Shown here: positions 1 through 8,234 of the stretch, piece after piece
Position numbering within the stretch: the first letter of the stretch is position 1
How the letters are laid out: each line of letters starts with the position of its first letter
From: Streptomyces sp. BV286
GTDB lineage: Bacteria; Actinomycetota; Actinomycetes; Streptomycetales; Streptomycetaceae
Direction of reading: 5' to 3'
Assembly (NCBI RefSeq): GCF_019090165.1
Contig: NZ_JAHRIB010000141.1
Span: 372,001 to 436,000, forward strand
Length of the DNA stretch: 64,000 nucleotides
Translations under genes and position numbers: made by a program
Notes under the pieces: generated by a model
The model's input: the letters and a program-made list of their open reading frames with translations, nothing else
Database searches by the model: none
What the model was told of the DNA's origin: nothing

Positions 1-3
1 GTG

Positions 4-750
4 TCATGACGCCCTTCCTTCCAGGTAGTCGTGGACCGGCTCGACTCCGCCGAGCGTCAGGTCGGTGAGGATGTGGCTCGCGGAGACGATCTCCAGGACC
101 GGCAGGTCCGCCAGCGGGGCGAGTACGTGCTGGAACAGCTGGAGCCTCGCGGGGCCGGTGTAGGCCCACTTGACCGTGAGGTCGGTGATCTCGGTGCGGA
201 CGAGTTCCTGCACCCGAGGCGAACCGTCGTAACCCGGGATCGTCTTGAGCATGAACGTCGGCACGGTGATCTGTGCCTCGGCCTCGCGCCGGTCGAGCTC
301 GTGGTGCTTGTATCCCATGGTCGCGGTGGCGACCCGCAGCGTGCCGTAGTCCAGTGAGCCCACGAGCACGCCGTGGTCGACGTGGAGTTGCGGTGCGCCG
401 ATCGTCTTCGGGTACGCGCTGACCTCGCGGCCCGACGCGGTCGCCGGGAAGTTGTCGAGGTACATGGCGTGCAGGTACTCGCCCTGTTCGCCGTCGAGGG
501 TGACCTGGATCGCCTGGCCGGACTCGGTGTACGGCCCGTATCCGCTGACGTCGCCCATCCTCATGACCTCGAACCGGACCAGCGGTTCGTCGATGGTCAG
601 GGGCTCGGGGACGACGGCGCGCAGTGCGTCGGCGTCGGTGCGGTACACGATGTTGAGGTATTCGCGGTCGGTGAACCTCGGGACCACCGGCGCGAAGGCG
701 GGGCTGGTCAGCGGAGTGGTCATGCGACGCCGGACTTCTTCGATCCTCAT
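4..750 (-). CDS. adc: Acetoacetate decarboxylase
   Basis: Decarboxylates acetoacetate to acetone and CO2, or acts on a related beta-keto acid, through a Schiff-base lysine in the cytoplasm. The 248-residue protein aligns without gaps to the remembered Clostridium acetobutylicum enzyme. Arg29, Glu76 and the Schiff-base Lys115 (in SAYPK) fall at the same numbers. The neighbouring Lys116 of the clostridial enzyme is Thr here. The start at 750 lies one base after the stop of the hydratase gene, so the genes are probably translationally coupled. An internal ATG at 723 (MTTPLTSP) is the alternative start. It is the last gene of a CoA-transferase / hydratase / decarboxylase cluster. The family call is very secure; the physiological substrate is inferred. 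Confidence 0.93.
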   Translation of the reverse strand: MRIEEVRRRMTTPLTSPAFAPVVPRFTDREYLNIVYRTDADALRAVVPEPLTIDEPLVRFEVMRMGDVSGYGPYTESGQAIQVTLDGEQGEYLHAMYLDNFPATASGREVSAYPKTIGAPQLHVDHGVLVGSLDYGTLRVATATMGYKHHELDRREAEAQITVPTFMLKTIPGYDGSPRVQELVRTEITDLTVKWAYTGPARLQLFQHVLAPLADLPVLEIVSASHILTDLTLGGVEPVHDYLEGRAS

Positions 751-751
751 G

Positions 752-1519
752 TCACTTGCCCGTCCACCGCGGGGCGCGGCGCTCGGCGAAGGCGGTCATG
801 CCCTCGCGGACATCGGCCGAAGCCGTCAGAGCGGCCATCTCCCCGCGCTGTACGGCGAACGCGTCGGCCTCGGGCACTCCGTCGGCGGCGCGCACGATCC
901 TCTTCACGGCGGCCAGCGCGAGCGGGGCGTTCAGCGCGAGCTGTTCGGCGAGTCGCAGCGCCACGGCGGTGGCGTCGCCCGTGCCGGTGACCCGGTTGAC
1001 CAGGCCCAGTTCGCCGGCCCGGCGGCCGTCGACCGGTTCGCCGGTGAGCAGGAACTCCATGGCCAGGTGGTACGGGATCCGCTGGGGCAGGCGGATGGCT
1101 CCGCCGCCCGCGGCGATCAGGCCGCGCTTGACCTCGGGCAGCCCGAACCTGGCATCCTCGGCGGCGACGATCAGGTCGCAGCCCAGTGCCAGTTCGAACC
1201 CGCCGCCCATGGCCCAGCCCTCGACGGCGGCGATCAGCGGCTTCGTCGACTCGGCCTCGGTCAGGCCGCCGAACCCGCGGCCTTCGATCTCGGGCGACTC
1301 GCCCCGCAGGGCTGCCTTGAGATCCATGCCGGCGCTGAACGTGCCCTCGGCGCCGGTCAGGACGCCCACGCGGAGCGCGGGGTCGGCTTCCAGGCGGTCC
1401 AGCGCGGTGGCCAGTCCGGTGGCGACCGCGGCGTTCACGGCGTTGCGCGCCTGCGGACGGTCGATCGTGATCAGCAAAGTCGAACCGAGCTGTTCGGTGC
1501 GTACTTCGGTGGTACTCAT
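752..1519 (-). CDS. Enoyl-CoA hydratase/isomerase (crotonase family)
   Basis: A crotonase-fold enzyme of 255 residues that should hydrate, isomerise or otherwise process an acyl-CoA. Visible family features are the N-terminal LITIDRPQARNAV strand, the oxyanion-hole segment FSAGMDL, and the second segment GWAMGGGFELALGCDL followed by the FGLPEVKRGL helix. The ATG at 1519 is preceded by an AGAAAGAAG stretch and gives the usual family length; a longer in-frame extension upstream lacks family sequence. It sits between the CaiB-type transferase and acetoacetate decarboxylase on the same strand. That arrangement suggests breakdown of a carboxylic acid via its CoA thioester. The exact reaction cannot be told from sequence. 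Confidence 0.9.
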   Translation of the reverse strand: MSTTEVRTEQLGSTLLITIDRPQARNAVNAAVATGLATALDRLEADPALRVGVLTGAEGTFSAGMDLKAALRGESPEIEGRGFGGLTEAESTKPLIAAVEGWAMGGGFELALGCDLIVAAEDARFGLPEVKRGLIAAGGGAIRLPQRIPYHLAMEFLLTGEPVDGRRAGELGLVNRVTGTGDATAVALRLAEQLALNAPLALAAVKRIVRAADGVPEADAFAVQRGEMAALTASADVREGMTAFAERRAPRWTGK

Positions 1520-1616
1520 GCCGTTCTTCTTTCTGACTGCTGAAAGCTGACTGCACTGCTGGCAGTGGTCTCGTGCCTCTGCCGTTCGCTGCTTGCCCGT
1601 CGCGGTGAGGAGCAGG

Positions 1617-2786
1617 TCAGCGGGTGGCGAGCTCGGCGAGAACGTCGACGGTGTCCTGGCCCGGGACCGGGGCCAGGCGGCGGATCGAGCCGGGCGTCGC
1701 GGAGAACCGCACAGGGATGCCGACGGTGCGGATCGCACCCTCGGTCGGGTGGTCGACGGTGTCGAGCAGGTGTCCGTCGCGGACGTACGCGTCCTCGTGG
1801 GCGTGGTCCAGCTCCAGGACCGGTGCCATCGGGATGCTGTGCTTGGTGCAGACCTCGGTCCACTCCGCGGTGGTCAGCGCCGGGGCACACTCGTCGATCA
1901 GCCCGGCCAGCGCCTCGTGGTCGGCGCTGTCGATGGCCTCGCCGTTGACGCGCGGGTCCGCGGCCAGATCGGGGCGACCGGCGGCGGCGAAGAAGTCACG
2001 GAAGTTGTGCGGGTTGTAGGGGATCACGCACGCGAGACCGTCCTTGGTACGCACCGCCCGGTGGCCCTTCGTCATCGACAGCGGGAAGCCGGTTGAGCCC
2101 TGCGCGGGCTCGTACACATGCCCGGACAGGTGCTCGACCAGGTTGAAGGCGATGAGCGTGTCCGTCATCGGGATCTCGATCTGCTGGCCCTGTCCGGTCC
2201 GGCTCCGGTGCACCAGCGCTGCGAGGACGCTGTAGGCGATGGTCAGCGACGAGACCTTGTCGCCGAGGATGGTCGGCAGGTAGACCGGCTCGCCCAGCGC
2301 GCGGTTGGCGATGTCGACCAGGCCGGAGGCAGCCTGCACGGTCTCGTCGTAGGCGGCGTTGCCGACGCGGTCGGAGTCGCTGCGGAAACCCTGGGCGTGG
2401 GCGTAGACCAGGCCCGGGTTGCGCTGGGCGACGTCTTCGTAGGCCAGTCCCAGGCGGCTGAGCGCGTCGGGGCGCATGTTGGTGATCAGCACCTGCGCGG
2501 TGTCGATCAGGTCGAGGGCCTGGGCGCGCTCGGTCGCGTCCTTGAGGTTGAGCGTGACGCTGCGCTTGTTGCGGTTGACGTTGAGGTTCAGCGGGGTCAT
2601 GCCGGGGGTGGTGCGGTACTGGCCCACACGGACGGTGTCGGCCGGCGACTCGATCTTGATGACGTCGGCGCCCAGGTCCCCGAGGATCTGGGCCGCGTAC
2701 GGGCCCATGACGACGGTCGAGAGGTCGATCACGCGTACACCGTCCAGAGGGCCGGTGGCGGTGGTGGTGTTGCTGGTGTCCGTCAT
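1617..2786 (-). CDS. CaiB/BaiF family CoA-transferase
   Basis: Class III CoA-transferase of 389 residues that moves CoA between carboxylic acids in the cytoplasm. The N-terminal GVRVIDLSTVVMGPYAAQ and LGDLGADVIKIE segments are hallmarks of the family. Asp147 in AYDETVQAASG is at the position of the catalytic aspartate that forms the mixed anhydride. The ATG at 2786 has an AAAGGA ribosome binding site; the longer reading frame upstream runs through the regulatory dyad and is rejected. It is the first gene of the cluster with the hydratase and decarboxylase and probably activates the substrate that they process. Confidence 0.9.
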   Translation of the reverse strand: MTDTSNTTTATGPLDGVRVIDLSTVVMGPYAAQILGDLGADVIKIESPADTVRVGQYRTTPGMTPLNLNVNRNKRSVTLNLKDATERAQALDLIDTAQVLITNMRPDALSRLGLAYEDVAQRNPGLVYAHAQGFRSDSDRVGNAAYDETVQAASGLVDIANRALGEPVYLPTILGDKVSSLTIAYSVLAALVHRSRTGQGQQIEIPMTDTLIAFNLVEHLSGHVYEPAQGSTGFPLSMTKGHRAVRTKDGLACVIPYNPHNFRDFFAAAGRPDLAADPRVNGEAIDSADHEALAGLIDECAPALTTAEWTEVCTKHSIPMAPVLELDHAHEDAYVRDGHLLDTVDHPTEGAIRTVGIPVRFSATPGSIRRLAPVPGQDTVDVLAELATR

Positions 2787-2871
2787 TGTTCGTCCTTTCG
2801 CACCTTGCTTCGCTGCTCTGCGATCGAAGTTAGTTGCGAAGGGAGAAAAACGGAATGATCTTGTTGCGAAC

Positions 2872-2900
2872 ATTGGTATGTCCGCAGCGGTCATACCAAT
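2872..2900. promoter_or_regulatory. Perfect inverted repeat, candidate LysR operator
   Basis: Arms ATTGGTATG (2872-2880) and CATACCAAT (2892-2900) are perfect 9-bp complements around an 11-bp spacer. The dyad lies 86 bp upstream of the CoA-transferase start and 40 bp after the LysR stop. It is the likely binding site of that regulator. The spacing is not a strict T-N11-A box, since the nearest T and A are 13 apart. Confidence 0.6.
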
Positions 2901-2939
2901 ATGGGAAGAACTTTCGGGGTAATTCCGTCCCCGTCCCGG

Positions 2940-3848
2940 TCAAATGCTGAGGGGTTCGGAGAAGACCTCACGGGCGGCGTCGACGAGCTCTTCGAGGTCG
3001 CCTCCGTGGGCGCGGTCACGGTGCCAGAGCAGGGCGGTGTCCAGGCGGGGGTGGAAATCCGTGATGGGCAGAACGGTCACGTTCTCCATCCGGTAGCCCT
3101 GCATGGGGCTCCTGGCGTCGAGCATCGAAAGGGAGAATGCCAATCCGCAGGAGATTATTTCGGCGGCTCCACCAAAACCCGTGTGAGCGAGTTTGATGCG
3201 TTTCTTGATTCCGAGCTCGGACAACTGACGGTCGAGCTGGTCGAAGTACGCCGGAGTGATTTCTGCCGGAGAGGCGACGTAGGGGAGGTCGGTCAGCTCG
3301 GCCAGAGCGATGGAGTCCCGCCCGGCGAACCGGTCGGCGGGCACGACCGCGCCGAGCCGCTCCGACATCACGGCCAGTTGCTCCAGAGCCGGGTCGGCCA
3401 CCGGGAGCCGGGCCAGCGTCAGCGCGAGCCTGCCCTCGCGCACAGCGGTGACGAGGTCGGCGGTGGCGCCGGGCCAGCGTTTGACCTCGAACCGCTCCCG
3501 GACGAGCCCGGCGAGGGTGTTGATCCGTTCGCGCAGTTCCGGATGCACGCCGGCGGGGACGCCGAGGAACACGGTGCTGCGCTGCGGCCGAGTCGCCTCG
3601 CTCAGCCGCCACGGGATGGAGTTGACCTGCTCCAGTACGTCCCGGGCGATCGGCAGCAACGCGGCGCCGGCCGGGGTGAGCATGACGTGGTGGGTGCTGC
3701 GGTCGAACAACCGCTGCCCGATCTCGTTCTCCAGGTCCTTGATCCGCTGGCTCAACGGGGGAGTCGACATGTGCAGTCTGCGCGCTGCGGCGGTGAAGTT
3801 CAGTTCCTCGGCGACGGCGACGAAGTAGCGCAGGTGCAGCATTTCCAC
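2940..3848 (-). CDS. LysR-family transcriptional regulator
   Basis: A 302-residue LysR-type regulator. It has the N-terminal winged helix-turn-helix (LRYFVAVAEELNFTAAARRLHMSTPPLSQRIKDLE, about residues 5-40) and a periplasmic-binding-protein-like effector domain from about residue 90. It is read in the same direction as the CoA-transferase cluster just downstream, rather than divergently as is common in the family. The gap carries a perfect dyad. It probably activates or represses that cluster in response to a pathway metabolite. The start is either GTG 3848 or ATG 3842; neither has a strong ribosome binding site. Confidence 0.88.
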   Translation of the reverse strand: MEMLHLRYFVAVAEELNFTAAARRLHMSTPPLSQRIKDLENEIGQRLFDRSTHHVMLTPAGAALLPIARDVLEQVNSIPWRLSEATRPQRSTVFLGVPAGVHPELRERINTLAGLVRERFEVKRWPGATADLVTAVREGRLALTLARLPVADPALEQLAVMSERLGAVVPADRFAGRDSIALAELTDLPYVASPAEITPAYFDQLDRQLSELGIKKRIKLAHTGFGGAAEIISCGLAFSLSMLDARSPMQGYRMENVTVLPITDFHPRLDTALLWHRDRAHGGDLEELVDAAREVFSEPLSI

Positions 3849-3943
3849 AGGGGCAGCCTACCCTCCGGGCACGGTGCGTGATCTTGCGCGCGGGGCCGCG
3901 GATCAGAGCGCGGTCCCCGCGCAGCAGGTCTCGGACCGGTGGG

Positions 3944-4693
3944 TCAGTCCAGGTCGGGCCAGCTCAGAAGCCTCTCCAGGGTGGCGCGGTCACCCTCGCT
4001 CCGTAGCTGGTCCAGGGGGAGGCGGCCGTGCAGGACGAGCAGCAGGTCGCTCGCCGGTCCATGGAGGTGGGCGGTTGCCCCGTCCGGGTCGTCGACCACG
4101 GTCGAGCCCGACTGCGTCAGGTCGATCAGCCATGACGCACCCTCGGTGGTGTGCAGGCCGATCCGGGCCGGCTCATGTGGCCAAGGGCTGGCCGTTCCGT
4201 GGCTGACGCCGATGAACTCGGCTATCCCGTCGAGTGCGACGACCGCGGGGACGGGCTCGGGAGTTCCGGTGGCCAGCTGGGCGTCGAAGGCATGGACGGC
4301 AGCCTCCTGGACCTGATGGCGCGCCACGGCGCCGGTCGTCATCGGGACGCCGGAGCCGTCCCACCACGTCCAGCAGCCCGCCGCGGGATCGACGGATCGC
4401 AGGGCGGCGATCAGCTCCTGCGTGGCTGAGGCCGAGCGCGCCAGCAGGTCGGACGGCGCTGCGTCATCTGCCGGTGCCACGGTCGGGGGCTTCTCGCTGG
4501 GGCCGGCGACGACCGCCGCCGCCCAGAACCGCTGCACCTCGGTCAGGTGCTCGACGAGTTCGCGCAGCGACCAGTCGGGGCAGCTGGGGACACGGACGTC
4601 CGGGTCGGGGAATGCGGCGACGCTGCCGCGCAGCGCGGCGGAACGGTCCTCGACAAGGTTCAGAAGCTCTTCGTAGGCAGGTGTCTGCGGCAT
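3944..4693 (-). CDS. Maleylpyruvate isomerase family mycothiol-dependent protein
   Basis: A 249-residue DinB-like four-helix metalloprotein of the mycothiol-dependent maleylpyruvate isomerase family. The family's metal-binding triad is visible: His49 in LVEHL, then Glu130 and His134 in HQVQEAAVHAFDAQ. The N-terminal VPSCPDWSLRELVEHL motif is diagnostic. A GGAAACGGGG run precedes the ATG at 4693. Most members have unknown substrates and are thought to act on mycothiol conjugates. A second copy of this domain is fused to a MerR regulator at about 45.5 kb. Substrate and regulation are unknown. Confidence 0.82.
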   Translation of the reverse strand: MPQTPAYEELLNLVEDRSAALRGSVAAFPDPDVRVPSCPDWSLRELVEHLTEVQRFWAAAVVAGPSEKPPTVAPADDAAPSDLLARSASATQELIAALRSVDPAAGCWTWWDGSGVPMTTGAVARHQVQEAAVHAFDAQLATGTPEPVPAVVALDGIAEFIGVSHGTASPWPHEPARIGLHTTEGASWLIDLTQSGSTVVDDPDGATAHLHGPASDLLLVLHGRLPLDQLRSEGDRATLERLLSWPDLD

Positions 4694-4788
4694 CCCCGTT
4701 TCCTACCACCCGGCACTGACAACGGCCCTTGGTCCAGGAGGACGTCGACGGGACTGGAATCGGCACGGAGGCGAAGGCGGCGTTGCGG

Positions 4789-4828
4789 ACCGGCCCGGTA
4801 GGCCGGCCCGGTAGGCCGGCCCGGTAGG
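4789..4828. repeat. 13-bp tandem repeat (about three units)
   Basis: The unit GGCCGGCCCGGTA is repeated at 4801 and 4814, with a partial unit just before and two bases of a fourth after. It lies between the mycothiol-type enzyme gene and the terminator of the large secreted protein gene. No coding role is apparent. Confidence 0.75.
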
Positions 4829-4834
4829 AACGGG

Positions 4835-4872
4835 GAAGCCGGGCCCGGCGAAGGGGAACCGGGCCCGGCTTC
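4835..4872 (-). terminator. Strong hairpin terminator
   Basis: Perfect 14-bp arms GAAGCCGGGCCCGG (4835-4848) and CCGGGCCCGGCTTC (4859-4872) surround a 10-base loop. The hairpin begins three bases beyond the stop codon of the minus-strand gene above it. There is no long T-tract, as is usual for Streptomyces terminators. Confidence 0.8.
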
Positions 4873-4875
4873 AGG

Positions 4876-7800
4876 TCATGTCAGCGGTTCCAGCCTGATG
4901 TTGCGGAACCTGACCTTGTTGCCGTGGTCCTGCAGACGGATGGCTCCCGCCGCCGGTGTCTCGGATCTGCCCGAAGCGGTGGGGCCGTCGAGGGCGATGT
5001 CGTCGTGCACCTTCTGGCCGTTCCACACCACGGTCAACCGGGCGTCCTCGGTCTTGGCGCCGCTCTCGTCGAAGCGGGCGGCGCGGAAGACGATGTCGTA
5101 GGTCTGCCAGGTCTCGGGAGCCTTCGCCGCGTTCACGTCGGGCGCCTTCTTCAAATAGATGGCTCCGGCTTCGTTGGTGTCCAGGGAGGTGTCACCGTAG
5201 GAATCCAGGATCTGCAGTTCGTAGCGGTCCTGGATGAAGATTCCGCTGTTCCCGCGGTTCTGCCCGGTGACGTCGGAAGGCAGCAGCGGAACGCGGAACT
5301 CGACGTGCAGCTTGAAGTCCTGGTACGCGTCGATGGTCCGGATGTCGCCGCAGCACACCTCCATGGATGACTCGTCGGAGAGCGGCCACTCCAGTCGTCG
5401 GCCGTCCGTGTGCTGCCACTGCGACTGTGAGGCGGCGCTCCCGTCGAAGAGTGCGAGCGGCGCGCCCTGCCGGCGGACGGTGATGAGGTCGAGGTTGACA
5501 TGGCCGCTGTCACCGGCGTCGTAGCGGTAGGAGATGGTGTTGTCTCCCTCGCGCAGCGCTATCGGTTCGGTCCGCGTGGACCACGAATCCCAGTCACCGG
5601 TGGAGGCGAGCCGTATCTGCCGCAGCTTCTTCCCATTGGCGTACAGGGAGACCGACTTGGTCCCCTGGAAGGGGTTCGGGCCGTTGGAGTAGCGCAGGTT
5701 GACGTCGTAGGTGCCCGCTCTGGGGACCTTCACGTCGAAGGTGGTGGCTGCCTTGCCCTCCGTGTTGTACCGGTCGACGAAGCCGCTGCCGGAGTGTCCG
5801 ACGTGATCGGTGTTGATGCCGGCCGTACCGGTGAGACGGGCCTCCTCGGCCTCGTACTGGGTGGCGGCGGGCGGCTGCTTGCCGGGCATGGCGTTGAGCG
5901 TGTACCAGGCCTCGGTGTTCCAGAGGGATTCACCGGACGTGGAGGTGAAGGGACGCGCGGACCGCAGGTGGACGACCCGTCCCGGCTTCAGGTTGTCCAG
6001 CCGCAGCCGCACGGTGAGCCCGTCCTTCGACAGCTCGGCCGATCGCACGGGGAGCGTCTCCTCGGCGATCTTCGGGCCGCCGTAGGCAGCGGTCGGTGTG
6101 TACCGCCATTGCTCGGCCCGGTAGCGTTCCGCCAGCTTCTCGGCCGTCTTCTCGGACACCGGCTGGGTGTAGGTCAGGTCGAAGCCGCCGGGCACGGCAC
6201 GCATCGTCTTGATGTCGAAGGTGTTGCCGCCGTTGGGCGTGAGCTTCTGCAGGCCGAACTTGAGCTTGCCCTCCTGCCCCCAGTTGCCGTCGGCGCCGAG
6301 ACCGCCCGCGTAGACCGAGCCGTCGGGCCCGAGGGTGAGGCGGTTGACCCCGGCCTCAAGTCCCTGCGTGTAGCGGAAGACGGCACCCTGGTACTGGCCC
6401 TGCACCTTCTCCAGGTACGCCCGCTGCAGGCCGCCGTAGGTCACGTCGCCGATCAGCATCTGCCCCGCGAACCTGCCCTTCTTCAGATACAGCGGTGTGG
6501 AGGGCGAGTTGGCGATCTCGTTCTGGGGCAGCCACAGCACCGGACTGGTGGGTGTGGAGGCGTCGAAAGGACCGGACGGCTCGGTGTAGTGATTGAAGAA
6601 GCGGTCCTGCTTGACGTGGACCAGCTTCGACGAAGGAAGCCACCCACCCTGGTTGTCAGTGGCGAAGAGTTCACCCTCCGGACCCCAGCCGATCCCGTTG
6701 GGGGTGCGCAGCCCGCCCGCGACCGGGCTGATGCGGCCCGTCTTCTTACTGACCTTGTACGTGGTTCCGCGGTCCGGCGCGGGCTGCGGGACCGTGGTCG
6801 CGCCGCCCAGATCGATGGCGACGGAGAGGTTCACGTAGAAATAACCGTCACGGTAGAGGAGGCCGAAGGCGAACTCGTGGAAGTTCCCTCCGTACGGCCA
6901 GCTCGCGACGGTGCGGTACTCGTCGGTGACGTCGTCACGGTCCCGGTCGACGAGCCGGGTCAACTCGTGTTTCTGCGAGACGTACAGCGAACCGTCCACG
7001 TACTTGATACCCATGGGTTCACGCAGTCCACCGGCCACCTTTTTGACGGTGACCTTGTCCTTGCTGGTCGCGCCGGTGACGTTGTCCAGCAGGTACACCT
7101 CACCGGCAACGTTGTCAGAACCGCCCCAGGTGCTGATCGCCAAACGCCCGTCGGGCAGCCAGTCCATGCCGGTGACCTGTGGTTCGAAACCGTCGGGCCG
7201 CAGATCGGTGAGCGTCAGGTCGGGTCGGACGGACGTGAGGGGGAGGCCGTCGCCGGGGGAGTCGCCGCTCGCCTCGCAGTCCTTGCGTCCGGGGGCGGTC
7301 ACCCGGACGACGTCGGCATCCGTACTCAGCGCTTCGCGAGGTACGACCGTGAAGTCGCCCTCACCCGGCGGCTTCCAGGCCAGTTGCAGCTGCTGTCCGC
7401 CGTCACGCTCGAAGTGATCGATGCGCAGAGGGTGCAGCCCGGCGGTGAGCGAGACGGAACCGTCCTTCGGCTCCGCGCCGTGGAGCCCGTCGTGGTCGAT
7501 CACCACGGAGTCGTCGAGGGACAGCCGGGAGCCGTCGTCGCTGGTGAGACGGAACTCGTAGGTGCCGTCCCGCGGCACGACCAGGTTGCCGGTCACCTCG
7601 GTGACGAAGCGGTCGGAGAAGCCGCCGAAGTCGTCCGTCGTGGACCAGTCCACCGTCGGCTTCAGCGAGTCGTGGTTGGGGGTCTGCCCGGGTTTGAGGG
7701 TGCACAGCTTGCTCAGCGGGGTCTGCACGTCGAAGACGCGCAGCGTGACTCCGGGGTCCTGCGGCGGGATGTCCGACGGGGCGGCCGTGGACGCCGGGGC

Positions 7801-7884
7801 GGCCCAGAGGCCACCGGCCAGGACGGCTCCGGTCAGCAGGGCGGGGAGAAGTCTTCGGGCACGCAGGAATGGATGGTGGGACAA
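4876..7884 (-). CDS. Secreted multidomain carbohydrate protein (PA14, beta-propeller, CBM, 3-keto-disaccharide hydrolase)
   Basis: A 1002-residue exported protein. The proposed start is TTG 7884, four bases after GGAGG. It gives a clean signal peptide with a positive N-terminus (FLRARRLLPALLTGAVLAGG) and an alanine-rich cleavage region. The in-frame extension to 8061 has no ribosome binding site and would bury the signal. Domains: a PA14-like lectin module (about 45-180, SDDGSRLSLDDSVVIDH), a sorbosone/glucose-dehydrogenase-like beta-propeller (about 210-600, WLPDGRLAIST, GIGWGPEGELFATDNQGGW), a CBM6/35-type module (about 670-800, YEAEEARLTG) and a C-terminal DUF1080 3-keto-disaccharide hydrolase domain (about 808-1002, GNSGIFIQDRYELQILDSYG). 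Known DUF1080 enzymes cleave 3-keto-glycosides, so this probably attacks extracellular glycans or glycosides. The exact substrate is unknown. Confidence 0.85.
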   Translation of the reverse strand: MSHHPFLRARRLLPALLTGAVLAGGLWAAPASTAAPSDIPPQDPGVTLRVFDVQTPLSKLCTLKPGQTPNHDSLKPTVDWSTTDDFGGFSDRFVTEVTGNLVVPRDGTYEFRLTSDDGSRLSLDDSVVIDHDGLHGAEPKDGSVSLTAGLHPLRIDHFERDGGQQLQLAWKPPGEGDFTVVPREALSTDADVVRVTAPGRKDCEASGDSPGDGLPLTSVRPDLTLTDLRPDGFEPQVTGMDWLPDGRLAISTWGGSDNVAGEVYLLDNVTGATSKDKVTVKKVAGGLREPMGIKYVDGSLYVSQKHELTRLVDRDRDDVTDEYRTVASWPYGGNFHEFAFGLLYRDGYFYVNLSVAIDLGGATTVPQPAPDRGTTYKVSKKTGRISPVAGGLRTPNGIGWGPEGELFATDNQGGWLPSSKLVHVKQDRFFNHYTEPSGPFDASTPTSPVLWLPQNEIANSPSTPLYLKKGRFAGQMLIGDVTYGGLQRAYLEKVQGQYQGAVFRYTQGLEAGVNRLTLGPDGSVYAGGLGADGNWGQEGKLKFGLQKLTPNGGNTFDIKTMRAVPGGFDLTYTQPVSEKTAEKLAERYRAEQWRYTPTAAYGGPKIAEETLPVRSAELSKDGLTVRLRLDNLKPGRVVHLRSARPFTSTSGESLWNTEAWYTLNAMPGKQPPAATQYEAEEARLTGTAGINTDHVGHSGSGFVDRYNTEGKAATTFDVKVPRAGTYDVNLRYSNGPNPFQGTKSVSLYANGKKLRQIRLASTGDWDSWSTRTEPIALREGDNTISYRYDAGDSGHVNLDLITVRRQGAPLALFDGSAASQSQWQHTDGRRLEWPLSDESSMEVCCGDIRTIDAYQDFKLHVEFRVPLLPSDVTGQNRGNSGIFIQDRYELQILDSYGDTSLDTNEAGAIYLKKAPDVNAAKAPETWQTYDIVFRAARFDESGAKTEDARLTVVWNGQKVHDDIALDGPTASGRSETPAAGAIRLQDHGNKVRFRNIRLEPLT

Positions 7885-8234
7885 CGGTCCTCCATGATGC
7901 GGGACCGGACCGTGCCGGATTGCGTTCCGGTCATCGATGTGACTGCGTTGCGCCGCCAACCTAGAGGTCTTTCGCTCAGCATGTCCATACTTTGTCATCC
8001 AAGTGTTCAAAGTCTTTCGCGGAGACTGACATTGCATCAGTTGTCCTTGTGGGACGTTCACTTACGTGGTCGTCCGGGGTTCCTCGCTTTCGTCCAAGCG
8101 CCGACGATCTTTGTCCATGGACGCGCCCGCCGCCGACGGGTGAGGGTGAGCCATGAGCGAATTGAGAAGCAGGGACACGGACTTCCCGCCGACCGGGCGC
8201 CAGGTTGCACAGCCGCACGGCAGTTGACCCGCGG
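7885..8234. other. Divergent intergenic region, weak regulatory signals
   Basis: The gap separates the secreted hydrolase from the MFS exporter. It holds a dyad with arms ACTTTG (7989-7994) and CAAAGT (8008-8013), plus a direct repeat GTCTTTCGC at 7967 and 8012. No convincing gene was seen. Promoters for both flanking genes should lie here. Confidence 0.4.

Noticed and set aside
2872..2900. Dyad before the CoA-transferase gene as a terminator of the LysR gene
   Set aside because: Arms are AT-rich (about 33% GC) with an 11-bp spacer, making a weak hairpin but a good protein-binding dyad.
7885..8061. N-terminal extension of the secreted protein to 8061
   Set aside because: It would place 59 residues before the signal peptide, has no ribosome binding site, and TTG 7884 has GGAGG at proper spacing.
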